Shown: positions 1 to 17,252, counted from the first letter of the stretch. The stretch: 64,000 bases of DNA from Beaufortia kweichowensis (GCA_019155185.1 CM032808.1:12714607-12778606); one strand, 5' to 3'. Notes: generated by a model from the sequence alone, not told the origin. Translations and numbers: made by a program.

Positions 1-386
1 AGTATTGTTGCTTTATGGAATTATAACTAGTTTAATTCTATTCACTTAACATGTGCAGCACAGATGACGTTTTACACACTTCTGATACTGAAAACTGACA
101 GAACCATTCAGATCTCATAGTAAAAAAAGACCTCTGAGGACAAGAACAGACATGAGACATTGTGACTATATACCGTAAAAAACACTCATAGCATCAGTCC
201 TGAATCACGCCACCACATTCTTTAATTTATTATAATAGATTATTTGTTTAGTAAAAATCCCTTTGGATTTTTTATAAAAGAGAAATATTTGTCATTTTTA
301 TGTTAAGCTGGGACACGGTTTTATCATGTTATTATATGTTCAGCACTCAGAAACTCACACAAGTTTAAAATCAATTCTCTCAACAC
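1..386. other. Intergenic or distal flank, nothing recognised
   Basis: AT-rich sequence beyond the likely scd poly(A) site. No coding exon, RNA gene or repeat was recognised on either strand. Confidence 0.4.
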
Positions 387-1737
387 TTTATTTTCAATTA
401 TTATGAAAACAAGAGTCTGATCACTATCACAGGCTGTTATTACAAACGGAAACATCACATTAGTTGTAAGAAGTGAAGGCTTGAGTAGCTCAGATTCATC
501 AAACAGCCTCTAACAACATGAAAAAGATCACAAACGTCTCTGAATCAAAAGTGAAAATAAGGCCGTCACATCAGTTATTACTCCTGTGTGAGAGGAACAG
601 GGTCAGATCGAGTCACACGCTCAATGTAGAAATGCATGAAACAAACTCAATTCCAATCTTTTTTAAGTGCCAAACTAAGTACAAGCAATCAGTCACGTTT
701 TTAAAAATACATCATGAATCAGCTGAACAACAGCTTTCAGAGTTTACGTTCGGCACACATACAACACAAATGTTTTGGCATCATTACACCCCGTAGTATT
801 ATCATTACTGTAAACCAACTATTTGTCAGACACGTTTGTCTGTATTATTGGCACTAGAGAGGAGAGTTTAATAATAACACAGCATGCATTCATTAGCGCT
901 GAAGACTGGACATATTTATAAGCTGAACATGTCAAAATAACTAAAAAATAAGGATTTTGTTGCAAAATTAAATACAATATGAAACCCAACAATACCCTTT
1001 ACAGTACTAAACACTAAAGAATCAACACAATCCAACAGTGGTCAATGCAGACACACTTTTTGTGATCTTCATTGTGTTCTTAAACTGAAATTATGGTTAA
1101 TAAATTAATTCACAGTAAGTGCGAGTTGGTTTAACAGGTTACTTTGTCATTAGTTCATTCTAACTTAAGAAGAGAATTAAACGCAGCTTTGACGTCTGTC
1201 TGTGATCTAGCTGTCAACCGCAACCATGAAAAAATCATTTACACAAATTCAAAATATTCAAATAATTTTTCAAAACTCGAAAGAAAATACTATTTGTGCA
1301 AGCGTGACAACAAAAATGTTTGGCAAAGAGGGCAGCATTTGGTCTAATTTAATTTAGAGCAAACACAGTAAGGTGCAGAGATTAAATATCTTGCTTGAAT
1401 TTCTCCAGCATTGCACTATGAAATTAAATTTGCCAACCGAATCCCGGAGGCTCGTGAGACTGTCGGCCTGTTTCTTTAGGCTGTGAAGGTCCTGGGACAT
1501 CAAAAGCCTCTAAAATACCTACAACTGCAGTCGAGAAGGAGCTGAAACAAATATGAGAAGAAGAGCTATGCACACAGATGATCCCAGAACTGAATCCTCA
1601 CAGGCTAGATTGAGGGAAAAACATGTATTATCCCACATGAGAGTAGAAATCCGGCAGAGCTGTCAAACCCATCGCAGGACGGGCTGAACGTCCTTCTGTC
1701 TTCAGGTTGGCAGTTTTTCGGGATGGAGACGCAGCGT
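387..1737 (-). terminator. scd: scd 3' UTR with poly(A) signal at 387-392
   Basis: The scd stop codon is at 1738-1740 and the first AATAAA hexamer read on the minus strand is at 387-392, giving a 3' UTR of about 1.35 kb. Long 3' UTRs are usual for vertebrate SCD. The short open frames here have no family resemblance. The end point is inferred from the hexamer only. Confidence 0.55.
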
Positions 1738-3245
1738 TTAGCCACTTCTGTGACTGCCGTCTCCGCTGCGCTGAACTCGTGCCATCACCAGCTCTTTGGA
1801 CACGCGCTTACGGTGACTGGCCAATCCCAGAAAACACATAAAGTCAATGAAGCAGGTGGTCAGGTTGATCTTACAGCCATACTCGCTAGTGGCGTAGTCA
1901 TATGGAAATGTGTGGTGGTAGTTATGGAAGCCTTCACCTGAGAAAAAAACAGCAGTGAGAAAATAAAGCAGTATTCTCTTATATGAAATACAGTGATGGT
2001 TTTCAGCGTTTGACATCATGTCTTATGTGTTTATGAGATGCACCTATAGCACTGAAGGTGACGAATCTGTTCTCTCTGGGGTTGATGCTGCTGTCGTACG
2101 GTCGGTTTCCCCACATGTGTGCAGCGCTGTTCACCAGCCAGGTGGCGTTTAACACCAGGGTGTATCTGAGGACTGCAGGGATGAAATACGCCACCCACAG
2201 CGACTCACCCCACAGGTACCGCGGTACAACCGTAGGGATGAAAAAACACATGAACAGCACCACAGGTTTGTAATACCTGGGATAGAGGACAGAAAGAGTC
2301 AGTGTCATGTATTTTCAGCATCCATCTGTCTTATATCATGATGATCATCCTCACCTCCTCTGGAACATCACCACTTTATCTGCCTTCAGGTCACTCAGCT
2401 CCAGCTTGCGTCCCTTCTCAATGACATCAGGGTGCTTTCGAACCAGCAGCCAACCGATGTGAGCAAAGAAAAAACCCCGTTCGGCATTGTGAGGGTCAGC
2501 GTCCGTCTCTGAGAATTTGTGGTGAACACGATGATCACGAGACCATTCGTAGATGTCGTTCTGCAGCAGGAGATGAGAGTGTTAACAAATATTTGCTTAA
2601 AGTTTTTCAGTAGTTTTCAGAGTTTAAAAGCTGATGACGTTTGAGAGATGTGAATACTATGATAGAAGCTACTTGACATCGTGTTGAGGTCAGTACCTGG
2701 AAGGCCATGGAGTTGCAGGCAGCGAGGAAGATTCGGAGAGGTAAAGATGCTTTGTAAGATCTGTGACTCCAGAGTCTGTGTGCACCTGCAGTGATCCCCA
2801 GAGCACTCAACAGGAAACACATCCCAGCTGGAGGAACACACACACATGGGACATCACAATCACACACTTTCATATTCTGGACTTTAGTTTATTAGACTTT
2901 TAAATCAATTATATCACCAACTATATGACACCTGTAAAACTACCATCATCCCACTTCTTTTTATCAGGCTGCACATTTTCACATCTCCGTTTTATCACAT
3001 TCATAACACATGTATAATGAATATAATGTCTGATACTTACACCAGAGTAATGTGAGTGGAGCAGCAGATGGTATGAGGAAGAGTCCATACACGGCAAGCA
3101 TGTGCAGTAAACTCATGAGAATGACATTTCTCCACACTATAATCCTGGCAGGTTTCGGGCCGGGCTTCTCCCGATACGAGTGATCAAACTCATGCTCCAC
3201 TGAATCCACTGGAGATGAAGTGGCATCTGTGACTGACATGACCAT
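1738..3245 (-). CDS. scd: Stearoyl-CoA (delta-9) desaturase
   Basis: ER-membrane di-iron enzyme that puts the delta-9 double bond into palmitoyl- and stearoyl-CoA using cytochrome b5. Coding exons, transcript order: 3245-3041, 2827-2697, 2560-2355, 2276-2044, 1937-1738; all sites are GT-AG and the total is 975 nt (324 residues). Internal exons of 131, 206 and 233 bp match the sizes known for vertebrate SCD. All three histidine boxes are present: HRLWSH in the second coding exon, HRVHH in the third and HNYHH in the last. WRNVILMSLLH opens the first membrane segment. The start is the ATG at 3245, two bases inside the exon after its acceptor; a second in-frame ATG follows two codons later. Teleosts carry scd and scdb; I cannot tell which this is. 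Human SCD is at 10q24, away from the other genes here. Confidence 0.95.
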
Positions 3246-3427
3246 CACTGCAACACAAACATACACGAGAGACACACAAACTTGTTATTGTAACACAGTT
3301 ATCATATGTATTAAATGTATCAGCAGCGCCGGAAGCATGAGGACAGTAAACCGGGTCACACTGGCGCTACAGCGCAGAAACATCAGCGCGCGCACGTCAT
3401 AACGCGTTTAAAGGAAGAAACACTCAC

Positions 3428-3690
3428 CTGCAGCTGTGTTGACTTTCACTTCACTGCTGTCTTGCAAACTGGATATAATTACGGGCTGTTGGTCTAACTC
3501 ACAACGATATCCACACGAGTTTAAGCGGAAGCACACAACTAACTGCGCGGACACGATGATAGAGATGCACTAAACGGCAGAAATACTGCGCTGTGAATGG
3601 TCGGAGAGTTTGATGCCACCTTACTGCTGCGCTCTCATTGGCTCACGCTTATCTGATGTTCAGCATCCCGAACAACCGAACTTTACCGAA
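3428..3690 (-). other. scd: scd 5' non-coding exon
   Basis: On the minus strand GCTGCAG is followed by a GTGAGTG donor, so a leader exon ends at 3428. It joins the coding exon through the acceptor just above 3247. The upstream limit near 3690 is estimated from the TATA box at 3718-3723. Confidence 0.5.
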
Positions 3691-3772
3691 TCTCACCGGA
3701 GCTCTCTCCTGCTCTCATTTATACCAAAAACTTACTCAACACACCGGTGAGGAGGATCTGCCCCTCGACCAA
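3637..3772 (-). promoter_or_regulatory. scd: scd core promoter: TATA and CCAAT boxes
   Basis: Minus-strand TATAAA lies at 3718-3723. A CCAAT box in plus orientation is near 3768, about 75 bp upstream of the predicted start, and another in minus orientation is at 3637-3641 within the leader. NF-Y sites of this kind are known in SCD promoters, where they act with SREBP. No SREBP site was firmly identified. Confidence 0.45.
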
Positions 3773-3799
3773 TCACGAGTTCGAACGAGCGGTGTTTCT

Positions 3800-6250
3800 T
3801 CATATTACTAATATTAAACTACATGTAGGAAATACCCTCCGTTTGCAACATACTGTAAATAGGCCTATGTTGTACATTTTATGAAATAACACATGTTATT
3901 GTTAATAACATTTTTAAAATAAGATAATAAATTAAAATAAAAACGTAAATATATTAGGTTTAAAATGAAATAATGGCTTGTGTTTTTAGTGTTAGTTATT
4001 TTTGTAGCGTATCATGACAATTTAAGTTGTGTGTAGTTTGTCATTTTACAGTTATATGTTATGCAGAAGCTTCCTCAACACAACACAATACAACACTAGT
4101 ATTTAGTGTAATTCTCGAGCAGTATAACATGAATACATGTCTTCCCACCTTCTGTCAGATTTATGAGAAATTCCTCAGATGTCTGAGACAGAAACATCCC
4201 TGAAGCAGTTATTAATAAACTCTGTTGTATTTTTTTTTTGCTTTGAGTTACACTAATCTATTTTATTCAGAAAAATAGATTTATATGATAAATCTCGTAT
4301 ATTGGACTCTAATTCTGTTAACCTTAATTATAATAAGTTTCATTTCTAATTTTTACAGTAAGAAAGTTACAAATGAGAAAGATCTTTATTTCCTTTCAAG
4401 ACAAATGACCATTGTGTAATGATGCACATAAAAAAACGAAACAATTCAGCAGTCAGAGATGATTTAATATAAACAATCTAATTATTCCCATTGTTTCATT
4501 TATGAAAATAAAGAATGTCAATAGAATGAATAACTTCACCAAACCCTTGAAAGTAATAAAGTTTAACTATCAAAGAAAAACAATTCACTTCAGATTATAA
4601 AGATTATAAAGATACCGCTGCCTCTCATAAAATTATTCATGTTTGAACATTATCTTTTGCATCTTGTCAGGATTACATCATTAATAGTAAACATGATCAT
4701 ACACAACGATCATACACAATAAAAGAACTGAAAATGTGTTCTGAGGTGTCAGCTTATCAGTAGATATTTGAAAGAAAACTCCACCAGATGACCCTTATAA
4801 ACTGATATAAAAATGATACTGTTAGATCATATGATTCAGAAACGATTGATGATGTTGGCATGAATGACATCATTTGTTGGACTTTTGCTCTTATGTCACC
4901 ATCAGGTACAGATGCTTTCAAATGTCACTGTTTACATAAACACTCTTTATTGTGTAAAGTTGTAACATCTACATGTAATACTCTATTAGTTCTGTAGAAA
5001 CATAGGTCATGAAGTCATATTACAATCAAAATCTAAATAGAGTGTTTTATTAACTTGAGAAAATAAATTTAAAGATGCAAATGAAGAATAAAAAATACAA
5101 AACTGCCAATAATTACATACAGTATAAAAATATGTGAGGTAAACAGCATCACAGGTACATAATCTCTGAGCAAAGAGAAAACAGGAGATTTGAGTAAGTA
5201 TCTTTGTTCTCTATGGTAACTTGGTCTATAGCGCCATCTGCTGTGTGTTTCATTCAAACGACAAAGATATTAAATTATTACTCTAAAAATAAAAATTTCA
5301 CGTTTTTAGATTCATGTCATTGTGTGACCAGACGTTGTAATTTTATATGTTCTTATACCTTATGAAATAAACAATTACATGAGATTATGTAAATGCATAC
5401 TACATCTTTGCTGTATAATATAATAATGTAACTAGCTACTAAATATATACAATGAAAGGTTTTTATAACGCAGTTTTTATTTCTCAGCTGTTTCTTTGCA
5501 GTCATTAGAGTTTAATGATCCCGTTATTAGGTGTGTTAAGGACACGTCATCATTCATCGCCTGCTGTCTGTGATAGAAACAGAAAAACTGCTGGAAGGGC
5601 CGAACGTTGAATTAGATGGTCTTAACCTGGGCGGGTTTACTGGCCCCTTAGTTGTTTTTTTATTTGTCAGGTGTTGTCTAAATGCTTAATAATAATATTA
5701 ACATATATTATAATATATATTAATATTATAATTGGGCTGAATAACCCTAATGTAAAAAAATGCAATATACAGTTAGAATAAATAATAAATATAACATATT
5801 AACGATATTTTCAAATAATACTTATCCTAAGTGTAAATAATAATTAAAAACCAATAGTAATGCTTTTCAAATAGTAAATATTTATATTATTCATTGTGGA
5901 TATTTAGTTTACTAGTAACTATTGTCACTACTCGATATCTGGGCCAAAACAAGAGGTTACTTTTCTCAGCGCTGCTGTGGGTCCAGCCAATCACAGCAGT
6001 TTATGGTTTCTTCAAAAAGTATGTTGTAAAATAATTTTTATAGACATTTCTGCAGTGCATTTTCAACTGCATGTCAGATACGAATCCTATTAATGTATAG
6101 ATTTAAATTACTTTCTAAAATATTCAAACATCGTCGTGAGATGTGAGTGTCAGTGGAGAATCAGCAGGTTGGGCCGCCGCGCGCCCCTGCAGGTTGAACT
6201 CGTGCACGTCTCATCACAAACAATAATCGTCTAATCAGCGTTAGCCGCTC
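3800..6250. other. scd/dnajb12 divergent intergenic region
   Basis: About 2.4 kb of AT-rich sequence between two divergent promoters. No exon or clear transposon was seen. A CTCF-like core is at 5231-5243 and a GC-rich stretch at 6165-6200 just precedes dnajb12. Confidence 0.5.
5231..5243 (-). promoter_or_regulatory. Candidate CTCF site
   Basis: The minus strand reads CAGCAGATGGCGC, a good fit to the CTCF core (CCASYAGRKGGC type). It lies between two divergent genes. Motif match only. Confidence 0.3.
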
Positions 6251-6306
6251 AATGCTGCTGTCTCTGTGTGTTTATTGAATCATCTGGCGTTTTTAAGTTT
6301 GTCAGT

Positions 6307-10574
<4,268 letters not shown>

Positions 10575-11199
10575 ATCACAGTACCTGGTGAGGGCGCTCT
10601 GTCTCTCCAAACCTGACATTCATCATGATTTCCATCAAAACTTCTGTATGCTGATTTGGGTTTAACAAACGTCTAAACATACATCATGGAAATAATGCAT
10701 ATGTTAATATTCTTTTATTTTTCATTTTGCTTACAGGCTCCAAATACAATCTCTCCAGTCTGGAATATGGAAAAATGCCATACAGATTATAAACGCATTT
10801 GTTTTTAAACCGAATTAAAAGCTCATGAACTTTACTAGAACTTTCAAAAGAGGGCTGAAAAAGTTCTGAATTACAGCTGTTTCTGCTGGATTCAGACAGA
10901 GTGTTTTACATCATTAAACAGACTGTAGATCCAGTGACAACATCTGCATACATTTCTGTAAGTTTGTTTAGATTAAGACCATGTCCTTTTTAATGATTTA
11001 TATTTGTATGTTTAAGATTTATCTATGCAGGGATTCAACTGTAACTGTAAATGTTAGCTGTAACTGCTGTACATGTAATATTTATTGAAGAATGACATAG
11101 GATTATTTATTTCATATGAAGTTTTATTTTCTACTTGACTTAGTGGAAATCTTTCATTGCTGACAGGGACGACACTGACTCGATTTCACTCTGAATACA

Positions 11200-11205
11200 A
11201 ATAAA
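11200..11205 (+). terminator. dnajb12: dnajb12 poly(A) signal
   Basis: AATAAA about 625 nt after the stop codon, giving a plausible 3' UTR of about 640 nt. Confidence 0.6.
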
Positions 11206-11224
11206 GATGATATGTGCCACTGTT

Positions 11225-12005
11225 GTTTGTGGGTGTGTGAAGTTTATTTTACACTCAGGATGTCAGCTGATAGCACAGGCGGCTGAATCATGCCGTCAGG
11301 CACGTTCATTCTGCTGAACAAAATGAAAAGAAACGTGAATTAAAGAAGCAAGGTCAACTGTGAGAGTTAAACCTCAAGTCAAAATATTAATCCAGAGTTA
11401 TCAGACATGATGTCAATTTGACCTTAGCAGTTATTGACAGAAGTTGTCATGAGAAAAGACTTCTCTGTGAGGTTCTTGTGCAGATCAATATCTCACCATT
11501 ATCACTAAAAATACAATAAAGTATAGTGTAGTGACTTGATACGACTTTCAAATTTTGTTTTAGAATCCAGATTTTACATTGGACCCAAAACAGTTTATTA
11601 TGCAACATTTTTAATATTCTTTAATATTCTTTCTAATATTTAATATTCTTCTATAAATAAACCATTTACTGTATGGCACAGACTAAACAAATCTAATAAA
11701 TGTATGAACAGCAGTGGTTTATATCACCTGAAAAGGTTTGTCTTGTGTGTATCATTGTGGTTTTTGTGGACGAGGTCACATTACACAACCTGTCCATGTA
11801 CAAATCTGCTTAATTTAGACCAAAATACTGCAGACACAAGGGATGAAAATGTGCCTTTTAGACATTAAATCCAGTTATTTTACAAACCTAGTGATACACA
11901 ATTTATTTTGTAAGTTGTATGTTAATACTTTTAACCGTTCCATAACCCTATTAGAATACATGGTATTAAAATACAACACAGACAAAGAAAGAATCTTTTC
12001 TTCAA
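11225..12005. other. Tail-to-tail intergenic, dnajb12/ddit4
   Basis: AT-rich sequence between the convergent poly(A) signals. Only short repeats of TAATATTCTT near 11613-11650 were seen. Confidence 0.45.
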
Positions 12006-12012
12006 AAAATAA

Positions 12013-12018
12013 TTTATT
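12013..12018 (-). terminator. ddit4: ddit4 poly(A) signal
   Basis: Minus-strand AATAAA about 525 nt after the ddit4 stop. The intervening 3' UTR is AU-rich, fitting a short-lived stress-induced mRNA. Confidence 0.5.
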
Positions 12019-12539
12019 TTCTGCATTTCTTTAAATGAAAGTACGAAAACAGTACACATTGTATTTGAATATCAAATAAATATGACGCATGGAATATGCA
12101 TTTAAAAAAGGGCATATGGTCACATCCAGACACATTATTGAATACATCAGTGAACACACTGGCACTTGCATGAAAGACAAAATAAAAAGAAAAGCATGAC
12201 GTTTGCTACACGACTGCATGTAAAATAGCTGCCATTATCATCTGGTTTCCATAAACCTGAGGTAAACGTTTCAAAAACAACAAAAAACCTGTTAAGCAAA
12301 GTGCAAAATTTGCATTTGTCAACATGTAATGAATATACACCATACATACTGTATTACATCATGTTTTTCAGTCTTTTCACATGTTCCCTATAGCTGCATT
12401 TAAAAATGCCCTGCTAGAAGACCGCTTTCATCAGTCACACGACACTGTAACTTCAGTCCTCTCGTGAGAAAGAACAAAACTGTTACAAGAGATTTTATAT
12501 TTAAAAAACCTAGCAGAGGTCCACGAGGGACAATCAGTC

Positions 12540-13286
12540 TTAACATTCTTCAATGAGAAGTTCTTCAGAGCTGTACAGTTTTCTTTTAATAACCTTAAAT
12601 CCAGTGCTGAGTTTAAGTGCATGTCTGAGCACAGGTGAGGCTGGAGATCTGCCTGTGAAAAGCCCCTGGATTTTAGGCCAGAGACCTTTAGAGTCCAGCC
12701 TGAGCACCAGCGTCAGATGAAAGGTCGGCACCAGGTAAGGGTCCACCGCTATCTGCCCCACGGCCTCGCAACTGCCCCCCTGCTCCACGCACAGGTCGAT
12801 AAGCGCCCCCCGCAGGCCACAGGGCTCGCTGACGGACAGATGAACCAGCTCCTGGCCGATGTGCTCCAGAAGCTTCTCGGGGATGAGAAGTTTGGAGCAG
12901 TGCAATACGCCGTCTTTAGCTTCAGTCAGATTGTCTGCAATTAGCTGCACCACTTCTTTACGCAGCGGCTCCTCCGTGGGGTCAAAAACTCTGTTTCTGA
13001 CAGATCAGGCAGGGAGATAGAACCTGGGAGAGAGAAACATGAGTTAGACACATCTGAGCATTAAGAACCTCACAGACTAAAGAATGAGATGTAAAAGGTC
13101 TGCAGATGTACCTGCATCAGAGGAGTCGTCTATGCTACTGTGATTGTCTGAATCTGAATCCAGACTCTGACTGCTGTGGATCTTCTGCAGTAATCTGCTC
13201 CAGGACAGACGCTTGGATGAAGCATCAGATGTTGGGGTAGATGGAAGATCTTCAGAGAGAAGGCTTGAAATCAGCTGTTCCTGCAT
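12540..13286 (-). CDS. ddit4: DDIT4 / REDD1, with apparent frameshift
   Basis: Stress-induced cytosolic inhibitor of mTORC1 that works through TSC1/TSC2. Coding exons are 13286-13112 and 13023-12540. The N-terminal exon is serine-rich and acidic. The second carries the RTP801 core: SEPCGLRGALIDLCVEQG, then DPYLVPTFHLTLVLRLDS, WPKIQGLF, and the C-terminus KRKLYSSEELLIEEC, nearly the same as human. Between SLPDLSETEF and DPTEEPL the frame slips by one base near 12983-12988; as given, translation would stop at 12941-12943. One added base brings the CDS to 660 nt (219 residues, human 232). DDIT4L was ruled out because its core is more divergent. Confidence 0.93.
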
Positions 13287-13591
13287 CTTTCAATCCTTAT
13301 AGATGTAAACTTACTGTAGAGAACAGAAAACACAGTTCATGTCATTCACACAAACCACAGCAGCTGCTAATAAACAACTGAACAAAGAAGAACAAAGAAC
13401 AAAAACTCACATTTCAGATATTTTATTTATTCTGCAAAGCTTTTGCACATAATATTGTCTCATTATTCACTGGTGACGCAACAGTTTTGTTTGTTCTATG
13501 TTACATTGTTGCTTTGTGCTGCAACATTTGAATGAATTCACAATGAAAACGTCATCAAAAACTTTCAAAACGTCACAAAAGTAACTCTTAC

Positions 13592-13735
13592 CTATATGCT
13601 GTGCTGTATATCAGCAGTGTCCCTTCAGATCCGGTGAATTAAGAGTGTTTTTATAGTCCGTAAGCTAACAAAGAGGACCGCGGATCAGATGTAAGTGCAG
13701 CTGCTGCGTGTATCTGCAGAGAACTCCGCAAAACA
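13592..13735 (-). other. ddit4: ddit4 5' non-coding exon
   Basis: A minus-strand donor ATAG/GTAAGAG ends this exon at 13592, and the acceptor CTACAG opens the coding exon at 13313. The upper end near 13735 is set by the TATA box. Human DDIT4 also has a non-coding first exon. Confidence 0.55.
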
Positions 13736-13758
13736 CTGACGCAATGCTTTCAATGACC

Positions 13759-13885
13759 GCTTATATACGCTCTGACGCAAGCCACGCCCCGTACCCGGTA
13801 CAGCCAATGGACTTTTAGGTCACGTCTTCCGCGTCGCAATTTCGCCTGGCAACACTCGCGGCGGTACTGAATGCATGCGCACGTA
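13759..13885 (-). promoter_or_regulatory. ddit4: ddit4 promoter: TATA, ATF/C-EBP-like, GC box, HRE cores
   Basis: Read on the minus strand: TATATAAGC at 13759-13767; TTGCGTCA near 13772-13779, close to the ATF4-C/EBP composite site; a GC/KLF box (GGGGCGTGGC) just upstream; and two ACGTG hypoxia-element cores near 13822 and 13880. DDIT4 is a known HIF-1 and ATF4 target, so the arrangement fits. Confidence 0.5.
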
Positions 13886-14149
13886 TTGTATGCGGTGGAG
13901 GAGGTGAAGAATGATCGTGTATTGTCTTCATGCAGGACATGCAGCGGCACATCTCACGTCCTGCTCACTTCTGCGGACTTTGGCGATTTGCATTTGCAAC
14001 AAACACAGCAGTTTGTGTTGTTGTGTAACAGTGAAACTGTCCGCGCGCTCATTGACTACGTGCAGACGGCGACACAATGACTTTACTAAATAAACACAAA
14101 GATGCGGTGGCGTTGTGCTTTTACTCAGTACCCTGGTTAAAACCATGAT

Positions 14150-17100
14150 TCATGTATAAGGTTTGAAAATAAATAGTTACTTTTGGGGAGGTTTGGCACG
14201 TCTTGATATGTAACATAATACATTCCTTAAAATTAACAATGGTTTTACTATAGTATAGTTTTATTTGTAATAAACCCATAGTAACCACAAATTAACTATA
14301 GTCTCACCATAATAACTATATAGTTAAATCATTGTATTTGTTGTAAAAGAGAAAACTATGGTAATACAAATGTTAATCTTACAAAAAGAAAGTTTTAGAT
14401 TACTTATCTAAAACTTTTTAAACTGCTAATTTACTTTTAGCCAAGGCAACTTTAAAGATTATAAAAATAACAGAGACTGGTGGAAAATTTGCACTTCTAA
14501 AAGTTTGTTTGTCACACCACATGACATTTTAAAGTGAAAAAAGCATTAAACTTTATTCATTGTGACCAATTAAAAAACCTAAAACATACTTCGCTTACAC
14601 ATTACATACAACATCCACTTTTAAACAGTCATCTCAATGTGAAAAAGTTTTCCAGTTTACCATTTTAAACCTTAAAGTATTGATTTAAACACTCCACATT
14701 GTGCTTCAACTAACAAAACTAAAGCCTTTTAGTGAAGGAAAGTTAAAAATATATAGTTTAAAGTAAATATAAGGGTATATAAAATAAGCTTAAGTATAAT
14801 ATAGATTAGGCTAAAATAAAAGATAAAAAGTTAAAACTAAAGTATACATTTACAACTAGGAGAAGAAAATGTACACATGCGGCGAAATAAAAGGAAATTT
14901 ATTTATTTAAACTGATTGTGTTTTTTATTTTGACTTTGTTCTTCAGTTGTTGAATCTTATCTTATAAATAGGAGCATGTGTCCAGCCCAGAAAGGTTTGG
15001 GAAGGGTTAAATCTTTCCTTGTTTAGAATGAGGGTCTGGCGCTGGACAGATGAACGTTCCACACGATCCGACACATTCCAGTCAAGACTTCATGTCTTCT
15101 GTTTGCTGTTGAAGGGCGTGTGTTAGTGTTTAAGGATGAAACCCTGAAAAACAGCCTGTCGCATATAAAGAGTTTAAACCATGATTACACTAATCCTCTA
15201 AAGTTGTTAATAGTCAACTAAATATCTGTTAAATGTCTGTGTCTGTGTGAAATGGGTGATAGACTCTGAGAGGGAAATTAGTACACATATAAATACAGAC
15301 TTAATTTACAGCCGAGACAGCAAAATGCAATCATGAGATATAATGTGATGGTGTCTGTGATGTGCAAATGACAAATGGCCACAACAGCCTAACATCACAG
15401 CAGGAACTTTTACACAGACAAACGACAATCACAATATGTAAAATATAATACTAACTGGAAAAACATGGAAACAAGCATGTGTGGTTGCTTTAGAGTCTCT
15501 GCTAAATGCATAAAGATTTCTGTTTTAATCTCGAATGAAAGCAATCTATGATCTGAAGCCACCGCTGTACTGTACTGTACTGTAATCGTCCTTAGATCAA
15601 AAGCATTTTGACTGTAAATCCATTTACAACTGAAGCAGTTTAGTTTTAATGATTCTATGAAATGTCACAATAGCTGGAAGGTTTCCAGGGTTATAACTTG
15701 AACCTCTTTGTCTTTCTGAATTAAACCCTTTGAGCACTATAACTATGAACAATAAAAGTTTATTCAACATAAAATCTTAAGAAATCAAAGGACATAAAAT
15801 GTGTTAATGTTGTTTTCAATCTTCTCAGAGGCCGATCAGTCACCTCAGATGAAATGTTGAAGTGTGCATGCATTCATCTTGATGCATGTAATGCAAGTTT
15901 GCATGAAGAAAGCTGTGTGGGTTTTTGGCCGGAAGCCAGACTTCACAGATGTATTCAGCCCACGTGAGAGTCGGACAAACAGTTCCTATTCTGACTGTGG
16001 GTGGAACCACAAGAAAACAAAGACACGTGTGCTACGTCCAGGAACAAAACATACTGTACCAACTTCATTTACATATATACCGCTTATAGATTGCAGGCCT
16101 TCAAGCTACAAATTTCTTTGACTTTGAACAGGATCTTGTCATAAATGCACAAAAGCAGTAACACAGAACTTTTCTTGTACTTCTTCTTCATTTGTACTTT
16201 TAGAAACTATGTTAAAGGGTGAAGGATGTTTGCACAGCAAGTACAGGGATGAGGACAAATCTTATCACATCTGATAAATAATAAAATCTCTAATAATATA
16301 AAGTGTATTATAACTGTAGCTATTACAATACAAAGAGAATTGAATGAGAATCACCTTAAACAAAGAGGATAAGTAAATAAACAACATCTCATAAGTAACA
16401 GTAAGTAATCTGAACAGAAAACATGTTTAATTATCATGATATAAAAGTCACAATCTGCAAGATCTTATGGGACATTTGGTTTGTTAAAGCAAAATAAATT
16501 GCTAAAGTGTGCCGTGGCCTCTGGCTTTAGGACCCTGCAGATTGTGTTTGGGTTAGAAACGCCCTTTTGAGGAACACATAGTGGAGAATTATCATCTGAA
16601 CTAGAACAGAACGTTCAGAACATTTATCCTGGAACATCTACTGCTGCTGTTGCTGCTCGAGACTGATAAACATCACTTGAGATTCTCGAATGACCTAAAC
16701 ATCACAATAAAGGAACTTCAAGTAACGTACAAAGAAGAATCACATTACACTCATGTTTTTTTTTTTTTTAAAATGTCCGACAGTTTTTAGATAGTAACAT
16801 TAACTGTTATCTAACTCCATCTTGTCAAGTTATTTTGAGATGTTTTTTTATAAAATGGTATATAATGGTATATAGTATTTTGTGGTCTTGTTGGTGTGTG
16901 TAGGGTGGAGGTTTAACTGAAGGACAAAGAATGTAGGGTGTTATATCCCAGCACAGCTGCTGTCCACCCCCACTCTTTTCATTTCATCAGTGCAGCAGGA
17001 CACACTAGAAACTCATGTGCTGTTCACATACAACTCACTGTTTGCAAATGCAACTTTGAAAGAAAAAGTAATCCTTTAAAGTAGCACAAGCAGAGGCAAT

Positions 17101-17250
17101 GAACCCCCTTTAAAGTCAACAAGAGTTTGTAACCCAGTGTTTCCGTTTAAAATAGTAAAGACAAAAGAAAGCAAATAGATTTTATGAACATTAAAAAACA
17201 TAATCATATAAACAAGTATTAAGGTTTTACACAGGCTGCTGGATTTAAAA
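14150..17250. other. ddit4/anapc16 intergenic region
   Basis: About 3 kb with no coding exon recognised. It holds the repeat at 14210-14370, a TGTAC mini-repeat near 15568 and a T-run near 16758. A stretch near 16600-16640 has several GAAC half-sites, possibly for a nuclear receptor or HSF, but this is weak. Confidence 0.4.
14210..14370. repeat. Imperfect palindromic repeat
   Basis: Alternating blocks such as ACTATAGTATAG, CATAGTAACCACAAATTAAC and AACTATGGTAATAC suggest a decayed non-autonomous DNA transposon of a kind common in cyprinids. No sharp ends are visible. Confidence 0.4.
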
Positions 17251-17252
17251 CT

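Noticed and set aside
12540..13286. DDIT4L instead of DDIT4, and DNAJB14 instead of DNAJB12
   Set aside because: Core motifs and the anapc16-ascc1-spock2 neighbourhood match the human 10q22 paralogues and not the 4q ones.
16600..16640. Cluster of GAAC half-sites as a glucocorticoid or heat-shock element
   Set aside because: Spacing does not fit a canonical GRE or HSE; too weak to call.
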